Below are positions 1 to 8,170 of a DNA stretch of 64,000 bases, one piece after another. Position numbers and translations under genes: made by a program. The notes below the pieces were generated by a model. The model worked only from the letters and a program-made list of their open reading frames with translations, did no database searches and was not told the origin of the DNA. Positions within the stretch are counted from its first letter, which is position 1. The number at the start of each line of letters is the position of its first letter. The DNA is taken from assembly GCA_938014885.1 (NCBI GenBank), contig CALLQI010000012.1, positions 93,278 to 157,277 on the forward strand, given 5' to 3'. This DNA is from an uncultured bacterium (GTDB lineage Bacteria; Planctomycetota; UBA8742; UBA2392).

Positions 1-95
1 GCTGATTCGCCGGACTTGCCGCTGTCCTCAGCAGGCTTGGCGGGCTTGTCCGGTGTCTGGCTTTTGGGTTGCTGCTTCTTGGCTGCGGTTGGCAT
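1..95 (-). CDS. N-terminus of a gene running off the window, probably sigma factor RpoD
   Basis: An ATG at 95 opens a reading frame that continues to the window edge (31 codons). It begins MPTAAKKQQPKSQ and is rich in Lys, Pro and Ala. AGGAA lies about 8 nt upstream of the start. It follows dnaG on the same strand after a 130-nt gap. In many bacteria dnaG is followed by rpoD, and RpoD proteins of GC-rich bacteria often start with a Lys/Ala-rich low-complexity tail, so RpoD is the best guess. No sigma-factor domain is inside the window, so the product rests on context only; any gene downstream of dnaG would fit what can be seen. Confidence 0.45.
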   Translation of the reverse strand, partial: MPTAAKKQQPKSQTPDKPAKPAEDSGKSGES

Positions 96-225
96 TTACG
101 TTCCTGTGTTCCTGCACTCTGTTTCGCGCCACATCGGCGCGAAGGCCTACCCCATGTCCTGTTAACGAAAACCCGGTTGTATACGGTCCAACTTCCCTGT
201 TTTGCAGGCCCCGAAGGCCCGCGAT

Positions 226-2001
226 CTATGCTCTTTTTGGGCCTTTGGGCCCCTTTCTTGCGAGTTTCTGGTCGCGCAAAGCCGCCAGATCCTGCGCCTT
301 GCCGGTCGCGGGCTTGTGTTCGGCCAGCTTGCGAAGCTCATCGATCAGCAGGGCTGCGGCCTCATCGGCGTCAGGCTGCGGGGCCGTCGCTTCGTCGTGG
401 GTCATGTGCTTCACGACTTCCTGCAACTCGGCCCGTGCCTCTGCGCCCAGATGGGTTACCAGGGCGCCCGGCACGACTTCGCCGTGTTCATCCCAGGCAT
501 TCAGCATCTCGCGGTAAAGCTCGCGCAGTGCCGGCACACTGAATACTTCAGGGAACACAATGCTGGCGGCACCGGCAATCGCGCGCGGATGCTCCAGCAT
601 GCGGCGCAGCAATTCGCGCTCATAGGCAATGCGCGGGTCGGCGACTGCGGCCTTGACTGCCGGCTGGGACTCAGGCTGTTCGCCAGGGCGGGTTGCCGCG
701 CGGGCGTGGCGTGTATGGGCTTCGCTGAGGGCAGCCAGCACCACGGCCTCGCGCAGGCTAAGCAGCCCGGCAACGCGGCGCGCGTACAGTTCGCGCAGGC
801 TTTGGCTGTCGGCGCGGCCGAAGGTTTCGGCCAGTTCGTGCAGGGCCGACTCCGCTTCAACTGGGCGCGACAGATCAAAGCGTTTGCGCACGGCCTCAAG
901 TTTGAAGTCAAAGGCGTCCACGGCCTGCGCCAGCGTTTGCTCGAATGCCGCCGCACCCTTGGCGCGCAGCAGGTCAAAGGGGTCTTTGGCGTCGCGGATC
1001 ACGGCCACGTCGGCATCGACGCCAGCCTCAAGGGCCACGTTGACGGCGCGTTCGGCGGCGGCCTGGCCGGCGGCGTCGCCGTCCAGCACCAGCGTCACGC
1101 CCTTGCCGTAGCGGCGCAGCAGGCCAAGTTGCTCGCGCGTCAGGGCCGTGCCGAGTGGCGCGACGGCGTTGTCGAAACCGGCCTCGTGGGCGGCGATCAC
1201 GTCGGTGTAGCCTTCCATCACGAGCACGCGCCCGGTTTTCTTCAGGCGCTCGGAGTGCGCCAGCTTGTCAATCGCGTACAGCAGCTTGCTTTTGCTGAAC
1301 AGCAGTCCTTCGGCGCTGTTCAGGTACTTTTGTGCCTTGGCTTCAGGGTCCAGCAACCGCGCCCCAAAGCCGACGATGCGGCCCTGCGCGTCGCGAATCG
1401 GGAAGGTCACGCGGCCGCGAAAGAAGTCGTACCAGCCGCGGTCGCCACGTTTGGCAAGCCCCGTGGCCTCGATGACGTCCTCGGTGAAGGTGCGGCGCGC
1501 GGCCTCATACAGGCGCGTGTATTCGTCGGGGGCGTAGCCCAAACCCCACCTGCGGGCGACTTCGCCGCCAAGGCCGCGGCTGTCAAGGTAAGCCAGCGCA
1601 GCCGGAGTCTTGGCCAGATTGGCGCTGAAGCCGCGCTGCGCCCACTCCATCATTTCAAGGGCGCGGGTGCGGACGCTGCGGTCGGCGGGGGTGGGGCCGC
1701 CGCCCTCGTACTGGAGGCGAACGCCGGCGCGGTCGGCGAGCTTCTCAACGGCTTCGACGAAGTCGAGCTTCTCCTGCGCGATGACGAAGTCGATCACGTT
1801 GCCAAACACGCCGCAGCCGAAGCACTTGTAGGTCTGGCGCACCTGGTGCACCTGGAAGCTGGGCGACTTTTCGTCGTGGAAGGGGCAATTGGCCCAGTAG
1901 CCCGTCCCTTTGCGTTTCAGGGCGAGATAGCCGGAGACAACTTCGACGATATCGTTGGCGCGGCGCACTTCTTCAATGCTCTCGCGCGTGATGCGTCCCA
2001 A
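226..2001 (-). CDS. dnaG: DNA primase DnaG
   Basis: Synthesises RNA primers at the replication fork. The N-terminal CHC2 zinc-binding domain is clear: Cys39 and His42 in NCPFHDEKS, then Cys60 and Cys63 in YKCFGCG. The TOPRIM catalytic core has the glutamate motif EGYTDV near residue 261 and the metal-binding DGDAAGQ near 303. The C-terminal third is helical, as expected for the helicase-interacting part. An upstream ATG at 2091 would add 30 residues with no similarity to primases; I chose the TTG at 2001, giving MGRITRESIEEVRRANDIVEV, the usual primase opening, with GAGG about 10 nt upstream. The resulting 591 residues is a normal length. The enzyme looks intact. Confidence 0.95.
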   Translation of the reverse strand: MGRITRESIEEVRRANDIVEVVSGYLALKRKGTGYWANCPFHDEKSPSFQVHQVRQTYKCFGCGVFGNVIDFVIAQEKLDFVEAVEKLADRAGVRLQYEGGGPTPADRSVRTRALEMMEWAQRGFSANLAKTPAALAYLDSRGLGGEVARRWGLGYAPDEYTRLYEAARRTFTEDVIEATGLAKRGDRGWYDFFRGRVTFPIRDAQGRIVGFGARLLDPEAKAQKYLNSAEGLLFSKSKLLYAIDKLAHSERLKKTGRVLVMEGYTDVIAAHEAGFDNAVAPLGTALTREQLGLLRRYGKGVTLVLDGDAAGQAAAERAVNVALEAGVDADVAVIRDAKDPFDLLRAKGAAAFEQTLAQAVDAFDFKLEAVRKRFDLSRPVEAESALHELAETFGRADSQSLRELYARRVAGLLSLREAVVLAALSEAHTRHARAATRPGEQPESQPAVKAAVADPRIAYERELLRRMLEHPRAIAGAASIVFPEVFSVPALRELYREMLNAWDEHGEVVPGALVTHLGAEARAELQEVVKHMTHDEATAPQPDADEAAALLIDELRKLAEHKPATGKAQDLAALRDQKLARKGPKGPKRA

Positions 2002-2217
2002 GGCAGATCCTCGTGAACCCGTGCAGCAAAGGCCCCAAAACGCGGCCTGCCCGATTGGCAGGCCCGGAAAACGAATCAGGAACCCTATCACATGAAATGC
2101 ACATCGTCAAATGGGGGAGCGCCAGGGACTTGACAAAGTCTCCGAATCGCAGAAGTCCGGAAAGGCCCGAAATATAGGCGTTTGCGGGCGATGCCAAGGC
2201 CCACGCGCGGCGATTGC

Positions 2218-2245
2218 TTGACATGATCCGGGCGATGCCTACCCT
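2218..2245 (+). promoter_or_regulatory. Candidate sigma70-type promoter of tRNA-Glu
   Basis: A perfect -35 hexamer TTGACA at 2218-2223 is followed after 16 nt by TACCCT at 2240-2245 as a -10. The tRNA begins 28 nt after the -10, and no other gene lies between. The -10 is a weak match, so the -35 carries most of the evidence. Confidence 0.5.
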
Positions 2246-2273
2246 GCCCTACCCTGTGCAGCAGTGCGCACAC

Positions 2274-2349
2274 GCCCCTATCGTCTAGAGGCCCAGGACG
2301 AGGCCCTCTCAAGGCCTAGACACGGGTTCGAATCCCGTTAGGGGTACCA
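2274..2349 (+). tRNA. tRNA-Glu, anticodon CTC
   Basis: A 76-nt cloverleaf. The acceptor strand GCCCCTA pairs with TAGGGGT (G1-U72 is a wobble), the anticodon stem AGGCC/GGCCT encloses the loop CTCTCAA with anticodon CTC, and the T-arm contains GGTTCGAATCC. The 3' CCA is encoded. The D-arm and T-arm resemble those of bacterial tRNA-Glu. It reads GAG, a frequent Glu codon in this GC-rich sequence. Confidence 0.95.
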
Positions 2350-2460
2350 AACTTCGCTACCGGCGGCTTCAGTCCTTTGTGGATAAGTGAGCCGCCGGTG
2401 CGTTTTCGGGGCGCTTGCACTGGTTTGCAGGCACCTGGCAACCCCGCGACGTTTACTTTT

Positions 2461-3210
2461 ATGCTGACTCGCGCCTCCATCGTTGATGCCGTTCATGCCG
2501 CGCTGGCGGCCTTGCCGCATGTTCGGGCCTGCTTTCTGGCGGGTAGTGAGGCCTTTGGGCGTGCTGACCGGTGGTCCGACATTGATATCAACTGCGTCAC
2601 GGACCTGGCCTATGCTCCCGCGAACTTTGCCGCAGTTGAGGCCGCGCTTGCGGCGCTTTCGCCTATTGCCATCACGCTGGAGATGCCGCCCAGCGGGCTT
2701 TGGCCTGAGCTGGCGCAGCGCTTTTACCGCCTGCGTGACACCGACGAATTCCTGATGGTGGACTTTTGCCAGCTTACGCCGGCGCAGGTGCAGACGTTCC
2801 TTGAGCCCACGCGCCATGGCACGCCCGTGGTTCTGTTTGATCGAGACGGCTTGCTCAAGCCTGTGGTGCTGGACCGCGCGGCCCACGACGCGCAGATTCG
2901 CGCGCGGCTGGCCTACCTGCGCAACGCTTTCCCGATGTTCCAGAACCTCGTGCGCAAGGCCCTGCTGCGCGGCGATCTCACCGAGGCCATGGCGGTGTAT
3001 CTCGGCCACACGATGAGGCCGCTGGTTGAGGCGCTTCGCATCCGCCATTGCCCCGAGCGTTTCGATTTTGGCTTCCGCTACACTTCGCACGACCTGCCGC
3101 CCGATATTGCCCGCGAGTTGCAGGTCCTGATGTGGCCGCGCGACCCCGATGATATGCGCGCCAAGCTGAACCGTGCCGAGGCGTTGTTCACCGACGTGCT
3201 TCGCGTCTGA
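2461..3210 (+). CDS. Nucleotidyltransferase-fold protein (Pol beta superfamily)
   Basis: A 249-residue protein. Residues about 25-42 carry the signature of the minimal nucleotidyltransferase fold, GS-x4-GRADRWSDIDI, where the two Asp residues of DID bind metal. The rest resembles the helical C-terminal half of aminoglycoside adenylyltransferase-like or AadE-like proteins, but the substrate cannot be read from the sequence. The longer frame begins at 2377 inside the tRNA 3' flank; the ATG at 2461 (MLTRASIVDAV) is where the domain starts, so it was chosen. The next gene starts 35 nt downstream. Nothing nearby indicates an antibiotic-resistance role. Confidence 0.75.
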   Translation: MLTRASIVDAVHAALAALPHVRACFLAGSEAFGRADRWSDIDINCVTDLAYAPANFAAVEAALAALSPIAITLEMPPSGLWPELAQRFYRLRDTDEFLMVDFCQLTPAQVQTFLEPTRHGTPVVLFDRDGLLKPVVLDRAAHDAQIRARLAYLRNAFPMFQNLVRKALLRGDLTEAMAVYLGHTMRPLVEALRIRHCPERFDFGFRYTSHDLPPDIARELQVLMWPRDPDDMRAKLNRAEALFTDVLRV

Positions 3211-3245
3211 CTGGGCACGGCGGCGGCGGATGCTAGTTTGCGGCC

Positions 3246-3833
3246 GTGGCGACGATCTACGAAACAATCGGCGAGGAAGGCTTCACGCGCGTGACGCGAG
3301 CGTTTTACTCGCGCGTGCGTCACGACGACATCCTGGGGCCGATGTACCCGCCTGAAGACATGGCCGGGGCCGAACTTCGGCTGCGGATGTTCCTGATCTT
3401 TCGCTTCGGCGGGCCTGACACCTACATCCAGCAGCGCGGGCACCCCGCCCTTCGCATGCGCCACAACCCGTTCCCGATTGATGCGGCCGCAGCCGACCGC
3501 TGGCTTGCGCTGATGGACGCTTCCATGGCTGAGGCCGAACTGCCGGATGCCGTCGTGCACGAACTGCGCGAGTTTTTCGAGGGCACAGCGCGTTTCCTGA
3601 TCAACAAGGGAGAACGCCCGCCCGAGCCCATGGTGGCACTGTTCTTTGAGCGCGAAGACGGCACACCGGTGGGGGCCACAACCATCATCAAGCGGCAACT
3701 GCCCGTGCTGGAGCCCGGCCTGCCCTTTCGCCTTGATGGCGCGGACTACACGCTGCTGCGCGCGGAGCGCCTGGAAGCTGAAACCGAGTCGATTCGCCTG
3801 ATTGTGGAGCCCGGCCATGACCACGCTGGATGA
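3246..3833 (+). CDS. glbO: Truncated hemoglobin, group II (GlbO-like), with C-terminal extension
   Basis: Small heme protein of the 2-over-2 globin family, used for oxygen, NO or redox handling. The GTG start at 3246 gives MATIYETIGEEGFTRV. Group II hallmarks are in order: the pre-F region YPPEDMAGAELRLRMFL, then RFGGPDTY, then HPALRMRHNPFPID, which contains the proximal His. The globin ends near residue 125. About 70 more residues follow and are predicted here to be beta-rich; standard GlbO proteins lack them. The 3' end overlaps the threonine dehydratase-like gene by 17 nt, so the two are translationally linked. A metabolic link between them is not obvious. Confidence 0.87.
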   Translation: MATIYETIGEEGFTRVTRAFYSRVRHDDILGPMYPPEDMAGAELRLRMFLIFRFGGPDTYIQQRGHPALRMRHNPFPIDAAAADRWLALMDASMAEAELPDAVVHELREFFEGTARFLINKGERPPEPMVALFFEREDGTPVGATTIIKRQLPVLEPGLPFRLDGADYTLLRAERLEAETESIRLIVEPGHDHAG

Positions 3834-4785
3834 CGTGCGCGCGGCGGCCGCGCGGATTGCCGGTGTAGCGCACCGCACACCGGTGCACACCTCGCGCACT
3901 CTGGACGAGCTGACGGGTGCGCGCGTCTTCTTGAAATGCGAGAACTTCCAGCGCGTGGGGGCGTTCAAGTTTCGCGGTGCTTACAACGCGTTGTCGCAGC
4001 TTGGACCGGCACAGCGGCGCGCAGGCGTGCTGACCTTCAGCAGTGGCAATCACGCGCAGGCGATCGCGCTTTCGGGCCGGCTGCTTGGCATACCCACGGT
4101 GATCGTGATGCCTGACGACGCGCCGGCCGTGAAGCTGGCTGCCACCAAGGGGTACGGGTCCGAGGTGGTGCTCTACGACAAGCACAAGGATTCGCGCGAA
4201 GAAATGGGGGCCAAGCTGGCGGTCGCGCGCGGCCTGACGGTGATTCCGCCCTACGATCATGCAGATATCATCGCCGGGCAAGGCACGGCCGCGCTGGAGT
4301 TGCACGAAGAAGTGCCGGGTCTGGAAATCGTGCTGGCGCCGGTCGGCGGTGGGGGACTGCTATCCGGCACGGCTGTCGCGACAAAAGGCTTGCGGCCGGC
4401 GTGCACAGTCATTGGCGTTGAGCCCGCGCTGGCCGATGACGCAGCGCGCAGCTTCGTCAGCGGGCGAATCGAGACCGTGAAGAACCCTGAAACCATCGCC
4501 GATGGCGCGCGCACGCCCAGCCTGGGCAAGCTAACGTTTCCCTTGATTCGCCGGCACGTCAGCCAGATTGTGACGGCAACAGAAGCGCAGATTGCCGCGG
4601 CCATGTTCTGGACCTGGGAGCGCACCAAGCTGGTGATAGAGCCCACGGCGGCACTGCCCATGGCGGCGCTGCTGAGCGGGCTGGTGAACGTTCGCGGCAA
4701 GCGCGTGGGCGTAATCATCAGCGGTGGCAACGTGGAGTTGGCACGCATGGAGCAGTACAGTGCGCTGGGAACGCCAATCTCCTGA
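3817..4785 (+). CDS. Threonine ammonia-lyase / serine racemase family PLP enzyme
   Basis: Fold-type II PLP enzyme that deaminates threonine or serine to 2-oxo acids. The PLP lysine lies in VGAFKFRGAYNAL (near residue 53), SSGNHAQA binds the substrate carboxylate, and VGGGGLLSG binds the PLP phosphate. At 322 residues it has the catalytic domain only; the ACT-like regulatory domain of biosynthetic IlvA is absent, so it resembles catabolic TdcB or serine racemase. The ATG at 3817 (MTTLDDVRAAAARI) was chosen over an in-frame GTG at 3802 because the family starts here. It overlaps the globin gene by 17 nt. A strong terminator follows at 4921. Confidence 0.9.
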   Translation: MTTLDDVRAAAARIAGVAHRTPVHTSRTLDELTGARVFLKCENFQRVGAFKFRGAYNALSQLGPAQRRAGVLTFSSGNHAQAIALSGRLLGIPTVIVMPDDAPAVKLAATKGYGSEVVLYDKHKDSREEMGAKLAVARGLTVIPPYDHADIIAGQGTAALELHEEVPGLEIVLAPVGGGGLLSGTAVATKGLRPACTVIGVEPALADDAARSFVSGRIETVKNPETIADGARTPSLGKLTFPLIRRHVSQIVTATEAQIAAAMFWTWERTKLVIEPTAALPMAALLSGLVNVRGKRVGVIISGGNVELARMEQYSALGTPIS

Positions 4786-4832
4786 ATGGCGCAGCGAGGA
4801 AACGCCGAACTCCATGTTGGCCGCTATTGCAG

Positions 4833-4882
4833 CCCCGGCGGCGGGACGCCGCCGGAACTCACGCGCGGGACGCGCGTGCCAC
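4833..4882. repeat. 50-bp double-hairpin dispersed repeat, copy 1
   Basis: Two adjacent palindromes: GGCGGCGGGACGCCGCC, then CACGCGCGGGACGCGCGTG. The reverse complement of 63711-63760 matches this segment at 49 of 50 positions. It lies between the stop of the threonine dehydratase-like gene and that gene's terminator, so it is probably transcribed as two stacked hairpins. Confidence 0.85.
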
Positions 4883-4920
4883 TTTGTGCAGCTGGGACGG
4901 CCGCAACCCGTGCAAACACA

Positions 4921-4950
4921 AACCCCAGCCTTTCGGCTGGGGTTGTTTTT
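4921..4950 (+). terminator. Rho-independent terminator after the globin/dehydratase pair
   Basis: A 10-bp perfect stem, AACCCCAGCC with GGCTGGGGTT, a TTTC loop, and then GTTTTT. It sits in the 179-nt gap between convergent genes; the T-run favours plus-strand termination. Confidence 0.9.
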
Positions 4951-4964
4951 CGGTTTGTGTCTGT

Positions 4965-6680
4965 TTACTCGGGGAAACCCCAGTCGATGTACTGGCCGCC
5001 GGTTTCTTTGGCGAGCTTCTTGAGCAAGTCTTTGTCGTGGTTGCCGATGCCGACCGTGTTGATCACCACTTTGCGGAAGATGTTGTGGCGCAGGACATCC
5101 GGCCAGATGTCTTCGCCGTAGATGAACGGCCCGTCGCCGATGCTGTTGGCGACGTTATTGCGCTTGTCGGTGGTCTTGCCCTGGCTTTGGTCGTCCCAGC
5201 TTGCCCAGCCGTCCGTGAGGAACACGATGCAGTCGGCGCCCGTCAGCACGCAGTCGGGGTCAACGCTGGGCTCGGGGGCGCTGTCGCCCTTTGCGCTCAG
5301 GCGCAGGGCCTTCATCAGGCCGCCGTGGATGTTGGTGAGCGCCGTAGGCTCAAGTTCTTTAGCCTTCTTGGCCCAAGTGTCGCAGTTGGCCTGTGTCGCG
5401 TGCACCCAGCCGCCGGTGACGCACTCAACCTCGGTCGAGTAGGTCACGATGGCGAAGTAGCGGTCGCCGGCGAAATTCTTGATCGCGCGCGAAAGCTCTT
5501 CACGGGCCAGCGCGATCTTGGTGCCGATGTCTTTCCAGGGCAGCTTGCGCAGCGGGTTGTCGGCGTCCGGGTCTTTCTCTTCTTCCCCCTCGGCCCCTGC
5601 GTCTTCGCCCTTCTTGCGGCCGGAAACCGGTCCGCGGTCTTTGCGGCGTTTCTCAATCTCTTCCAGCGTGATCTTCAGCGGCAGCTCCATGCTGAGACTG
5701 ATGTCGATCACAAACACAAAGCGCTTGCCCACCGGCGCAGTGTCAAACACAGGCGGCGTGGCAACTGTCTTGCTGCGCTTTTCAGTGGGGCGGGACGACT
5801 TGTCCACGGCACCGACGGCCTTCATCTGGCCTGCCCACCAGCGCCAGTATGCGGGGCTGTAAAGGTCCGCGGCCTCACCGGTGATTGCGCCAAGCATTTT
5901 CGCACCAAAGAATCCGACGCGTTCGTCCTTTGCACCCATAGCCTCAGACTTTTCGGCCCAGTTGGCAGTGGCTTCGACGGCGGCGATGGCGTTTTCTTTG
6001 TCGCCGGGTTCCACGATCACTTCCAGGCAGGCGAACACGTTGATCGGTACGATCAGCCACTTCTTCATCCAGTCTTCGTTCTCTTCCTTCAGGATAGCGA
6101 TCACATCCAACGCGAAGCGCTTGGCGCCAGCCTGGCGAATCGCTTCCAACGCGGCGCACTTCACGAAGGCGTTGTCTTTGTGGGCCAGCGCGTTGCGCAG
6201 GGTCTGGTCGGCCGATGCTACGTCTTTCATCAGTGCCAGCGACTTGAAGAAGTCAAACTGGTCAAGCGCCAGCACAGGCTCTTTCTTGCTGTCGAGGTCG
6301 AGCGCGGCCTTGCCGATCAGCCCGACACTTTCTTCGTCGGTGAACTTGGACAGCGCCTCAACGATCTTCTTGCGTACGTTGCCGCCGAGGCCCTTCTTCT
6401 TGGACTTGCGGGCCTTTTGATCGTCGGACAGTTCCTTCAGCAGGAACTTGGCCGCGTCCTTGTCGTTGCAAAGCGCCATCTTGTCGACGGCGCGTTCCAT
6501 GGCGGTGTAGGCCTCATCCTTCTTGGCCGTCTCATAGTCCTTCTTGATCGACTTGAAGTCGTCCTGCGCCTGCACCACGCCGGGCTGCACTGGCGAGAAC
6601 GGCACGAAGGAAAGTGCCAGCGCGACCGCGGCAAACACGATCGCAAACTGGGCCAAACGGCGTGACAGGCGGGTCTGCAT
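4965..6680 (-). CDS. Secreted VWA-domain protein with helical-repeat N-terminus
   Basis: A 571-residue protein with a Sec signal peptide (about residues 1-38: basic N-terminus, hydrophobic core, cleavage near VQAQ). Residues about 40-300 are short helical repeats reminiscent of HEAT-type repeats. From about residue 318 comes a von Willebrand A domain with the MIDAS motif DISLSM, the metal-binding Thr in TALTNIHGG, and FLTDGWAS, all consistent with a metal-dependent adhesion site. A charged insertion rich in Lys, Glu and Gly follows the MIDAS. AGGAG lies 8 nt before the ATG. It diverges from a MoxR ATPase gene; MoxR and VWA proteins commonly work as pairs, though usually with a cytoplasmic VWA partner, so this link is inference. 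Confidence 0.85.
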   Translation of the reverse strand: MQTRLSRRLAQFAIVFAAVALALSFVPFSPVQPGVVQAQDDFKSIKKDYETAKKDEAYTAMERAVDKMALCNDKDAAKFLLKELSDDQKARKSKKKGLGGNVRKKIVEALSKFTDEESVGLIGKAALDLDSKKEPVLALDQFDFFKSLALMKDVASADQTLRNALAHKDNAFVKCAALEAIRQAGAKRFALDVIAILKEENEDWMKKWLIVPINVFACLEVIVEPGDKENAIAAVEATANWAEKSEAMGAKDERVGFFGAKMLGAITGEAADLYSPAYWRWWAGQMKAVGAVDKSSRPTEKRSKTVATPPVFDTAPVGKRFVFVIDISLSMELPLKITLEEIEKRRKDRGPVSGRKKGEDAGAEGEEEKDPDADNPLRKLPWKDIGTKIALAREELSRAIKNFAGDRYFAIVTYSTEVECVTGGWVHATQANCDTWAKKAKELEPTALTNIHGGLMKALRLSAKGDSAPEPSVDPDCVLTGADCIVFLTDGWASWDDQSQGKTTDKRNNVANSIGDGPFIYGEDIWPDVLRHNIFRKVVINTVGIGNHDKDLLKKLAKETGGQYIDWGFPE

Positions 6681-6964
6681 GGCGTACTCCTGAGGATGCG
6701 CCTTCGGGGATAACTGCTGGCCTCACGATCTTGGGTGTGGCCTTGCTGGCTTAGTTTACACCAAAACCTGAGGGCCCGGACTGCCAGTTTACTGGCTGCG
6801 AAAGGGGTCGCAACCGAATCACGCACGCGAAAAGAAACCACGGCGCTACCTGTGGGTAACGGCTGCCGAGGCCGCAGGCCCGATCTGTGGCGTTCGGGGC
6901 AGTTTTCGAGCCCGAAATCCGGCCCTGCCGTGTTACATCAAGTGTCGTGCCCTTTTCGTTCCGC

Positions 6965-6992
6965 TTGCAGGGCACCTGTGCGTTTCCATAAT
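6965..6992 (+). promoter_or_regulatory. Candidate promoter of the MoxR gene
   Basis: TTGCAG at 6965-6970 and CATAAT at 6987-6992 are separated by 16 nt and resemble -35 and -10 elements. Transcription would start about 15 nt before the ATG at 7014. The rest of the divergent spacer (6681-6964) shows only a short palindrome, GCCAGTTTACTGGC, near 6783. Confidence 0.45.
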
Positions 6993-7013
6993 AGCCCACT
7001 GCGAAAGGGCATC

Positions 7014-8141
7014 ATGCGCGACCAGCCTGCGCTTTCGGGCGACGACTACCGGGTGATCAAAGAGATCGGCCAGGCCAATGAGGCCATCCGGCGCGAGCTT
7101 GCCAAGCGTGTCGTAGGCCAGGAAGAAGTCGTCACCCAGGTGCTGACGGCGTTCTTTGCGGGCGGCCACGTGTTGCTGTTGGGCGTGCCCGGGCTGGCCA
7201 AGACGCTGCTTATCCGCACCCTGGCCCAGATCATGGGCATGGACTTCAGCCGCGTGCAATTCACGCCGGACTTGATGCCGAGCGATATCACGGGCAGCGA
7301 CGTGCTGGTGGGCGAAGGCGAAGAGCGCGCCTTCCAGTTCATGAAGGGGCCGATTTTCGCCAACTTCGTGCTGGCCGATGAAATCAACCGCACCCCGCCC
7401 AAGACGCAGGCCGCGTTGCTTGAGGCCATGGAAGAGTTCACCGTCACGGTTTCAGGCCAACAGTACCAGACGCCGAAGCCGTACTTCGTGATGGCAACGC
7501 AGAACCCGATTGAGCAAGAGGGAACGTACATCCTGCCGGCGGCGGCGCTTGACCGATTCATGTTCACCGTGGTCGTGGATTACCCGGTGCAGGAAGATGA
7601 ACTTGAGATGCTGTTCCAGACCACCAGCCGTCCTGAGCAGCCGGTGAACACGCTGCTGGATGCTGACACGGTGGTGCGCATGCTTGACGTGGTGCGGCGC
7701 ATCAACATGCGCGATGAAACCCTGCGCTATGCGATCAGCCTGGTGCGCGCGACCCGCCCCGAAAACAAGCACAGTGAATTCATCAGCGACATGGTCAATT
7801 GCGGCGGCAGCCCGCGTGCCACGCAGGCACTGATCCTTGGTGCAAAGGCCCGCGCCGCATTGGACGGCCGCGATGAGGCTATGCCCGAAGACATCCGCGC
7901 GATCGCGCTGCCCGCCATGCACCATCGCGTGCTGACCAACTTCCACGCCGAGGCCGACAACATCAGCAGCCGCGATGTGGTGCGTCGGTTGATTCGCGAC
8001 GTGCCGCGCCCGGCCTGGGACACCCCCGCCATTGAGAAGAAGCCGCGCGCCGGCCTGAGGGATTGGATCGAGCGCATCCTGCTGGGCAAGCGCAAGCAGC
8101 GCAAAGGCCGCGTCGCGGCCTGGGAAGCGCTGGTCAAGTAA
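7014..8141 (+). CDS. MoxR-family AAA+ ATPase
   Basis: AAA+ chaperone-like ATPase of the MoxR family, which remodels or matures partner complexes, typically with VWA proteins. Walker A is GVPGLAKTLL near residue 60, Walker B is VLADEINRTPP near 120, and the sensor-1 segment ATQNPIEQEGTY follows near 160. The C-terminal lid domain ends in a basic tail. The ATG at 7014 (MRDQPALSGDD) was chosen over an in-frame upstream start that would add 93 unrelated residues; GAAAGGG precedes it. The length of 375 residues is slightly longer than typical because of the tail. It is divergent from the VWA gene. Confidence 0.92.
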   Translation: MRDQPALSGDDYRVIKEIGQANEAIRRELAKRVVGQEEVVTQVLTAFFAGGHVLLLGVPGLAKTLLIRTLAQIMGMDFSRVQFTPDLMPSDITGSDVLVGEGEERAFQFMKGPIFANFVLADEINRTPPKTQAALLEAMEEFTVTVSGQQYQTPKPYFVMATQNPIEQEGTYILPAAALDRFMFTVVVDYPVQEDELEMLFQTTSRPEQPVNTLLDADTVVRMLDVVRRINMRDETLRYAISLVRATRPENKHSEFISDMVNCGGSPRATQALILGAKARAALDGRDEAMPEDIRAIALPAMHHRVLTNFHAEADNISSRDVVRRLIRDVPRPAWDTPAIEKKPRAGLRDWIERILLGKRKQRKGRVAAWEALVK

Positions 8142-8170
8142 TCAAGGCAAGTTGCGCGTTAGCGCGCGTT

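Noticed and set aside
202..2016. Long plus-strand open frame of 604 codons opposite dnaG
   Set aside because: It mirrors dnaG, has no ribosome site and its translation has no domain; high GC produces long antisense frames.
2377..2460. Extended N-terminus of the nucleotidyltransferase from 2377
   Set aside because: The added residues begin 28 nt after the tRNA, are not domain-like, and ATG 2461 fits the fold start.
4827..6665. Long plus-strand open frame opposite the VWA gene
   Set aside because: Antisense shadow; it starts inside the 50-bp repeat and translates the complement of a clearly coding gene.
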